A stretch of 13,958 nt of DNA from Candidatus Peribacteria bacterium (GTDB lineage Bacteria; Patescibacteriota; Gracilibacteria; UBA1369; GCA-2718715), in assembly GCA_943349385.1 (NCBI GenBank), contig CALQZM010000018.1, positions 1 through 13,958 of the forward strand, written 5' to 3'. Position numbers and translations under genes: made by a program. Positions 13,546-13,958 of the stretch are shown here, piece by piece. The notes below the pieces were generated by a model. It saw only the letters and a program-made list of their open reading frames with translations. It searched no databases and was not told where the DNA came from. Numbering within the stretch: position 1 is the first letter of the stretch; each line of letters starts with the position of its first letter.

Positions 13546-13914
13546 TTAAGCAGCAACTTCTTCTGTCTTTTCAGCCTTTGTTACTACTTTTTTAGGAGCA
13601 GTACCGTCTAAAGAAACTACTTCTACAACTGTTAGAGTTGGTCTAAAACCTTTATTTCTTCGGTATCTTTTCTTAGATTTCATTTTAAATACTCTAACTT
13701 TTTCACCTTTTTTGTGTTCAAGAATTTTAAGCGAAACTGACTTACCTTCAAGAGTTGGAGCGCCTAATTCAAGTTTTCCTGAATCATCGAACATAGCTAA
13801 CACTTGGTCAGCCTGAACAGTTTCGTCAACTTCTGCTTCTAAAAAGTTCAATTCTAGTTTATCGCCTTCTTTAACCTTATATTGGTGTCCAGCAAATGAA
13901 ATTACAGCGTACAT
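13546..13914 (-). CDS. rplU: 50S ribosomal protein L21 (bL21)
   Basis: bL21 binds 23S rRNA in the large subunit. The 122 residues begin with the family hallmark MYAVISFAGHQYKVKEGDKLEL. The C-terminal RNA-binding signature follows: KILEHKKGEKVRVFKMKSKKRYRRNKGFRP (split as KVRVFKMKSKKRYRR at about 72-86 and GFRPTLTVV after it). A lysine- and glutamate-rich tail of about 18 residues (APKKVVTKAEKTEEVAA) extends past the conserved core. In most bacteria rpmA (L27) follows rplU directly, but here a strong terminator follows and rpmA is not in the window. The 44 bases upstream are AT-rich with no Shine-Dalgarno. Confidence 0.97.
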   Translation of the reverse strand: MYAVISFAGHQYKVKEGDKLELNFLEAEVDETVQADQVLAMFDDSGKLELGAPTLEGKSVSLKILEHKKGEKVRVFKMKSKKRYRRNKGFRPTLTVVEVVSLDGTAPKKVVTKAEKTEEVAA

Positions 13915-13958
13915 ATTTGTTTTTTGTTAATTATTTTCGGAATTTTTGCCAAATTGCT

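Noticed and set aside
400..13914. UGA recoding to glycine as in Gracilibacteria
   Set aside because: All genes are full length with the standard code and contain no in-frame TGA; only the absence of TGA stops remains as a mild observation.

Overview
The window is AT-rich, compactly coded bacterial chromosome. It carries 14 protein genes on alternating strands and no phage, plasmid, transposon or CRISPR signature. Several features suggest a reduced-genome Candidate Phyla Radiation (Patescibacteria) lineage: mostly housekeeping genes scattered out of their usual operons (gatB without gatA/gatC, rplU without rpmA directly after it), a stand-alone Elp3, small lineage-type membrane proteins, and no clear Shine-Dalgarno sequence before any start. 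This placement is an inference; there is no rRNA in the window to fix it. All 14 stop codons are TAA or TAG and none is TGA, but the genes read through normally with the standard code.

Layout. 1-313 (+) is the C-terminal end of a DHH/DHHA1 phosphoesterase (NrnA-like). 400-1375 (+) is a probable two-gene operon of a family 4 uracil-DNA glycosylase and a small membrane protein. 1422-2090 (-) is signal peptidase I. 2194-4602 (+) holds a PH-domain membrane protein, GatB, and a one-helix membrane protein, ending in a strong bidirectional terminator. 4659-6114 (-) is an overlapping pair, a Trm9/ALKBH8-like SAM methyltransferase followed by a WecG/TagA/CpsF glycosyltransferase. 6231-7883 (+) is Elp3, divergent from the methyltransferase. 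7884-8139 contains a good promoter and a possible structured small RNA. 8140-12103 (-) is an operon of a fused B3/B4-domain/TyrRS protein followed by RecG. 12189-13127 (+) is an RluA-family pseudouridine synthase. 13128-13492 is a long unexplained spacer. 13546-13914 (-) is ribosomal protein L21 with its own terminator.

Main points of interest. (1) Elp3, which makes cm5U at tRNA wobble U34, lies divergently beside a methyltransferase that closely resembles Trm9/ALKBH8, the enzyme that converts cm5U34 to mcm5U34 in eukaryotes. This could be a bacterial Elp3-Trm9 wobble-uridine module. (2) The tyrosyl-tRNA synthetase has an N-terminal B3/B4 domain, the fold used for editing in PheRS beta, which suggests a built-in quality-control domain. 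(3) The family 4 UDG appears to have lost three of the four cysteines that hold the family's 4Fe-4S cluster. (4) The spacer after elp3 has a promoter with ideal spacing followed at once by a perfect hairpin and further stems, with no ORF: a candidate small RNA.

Translation is the common theme (Elp3, the methyltransferase, TyrRS, GatB, RluA-family synthase, L21). DNA repair (UDG, RecG) and the cell envelope (signal peptidase, PH-domain protein, glycosyltransferase) make up the rest.
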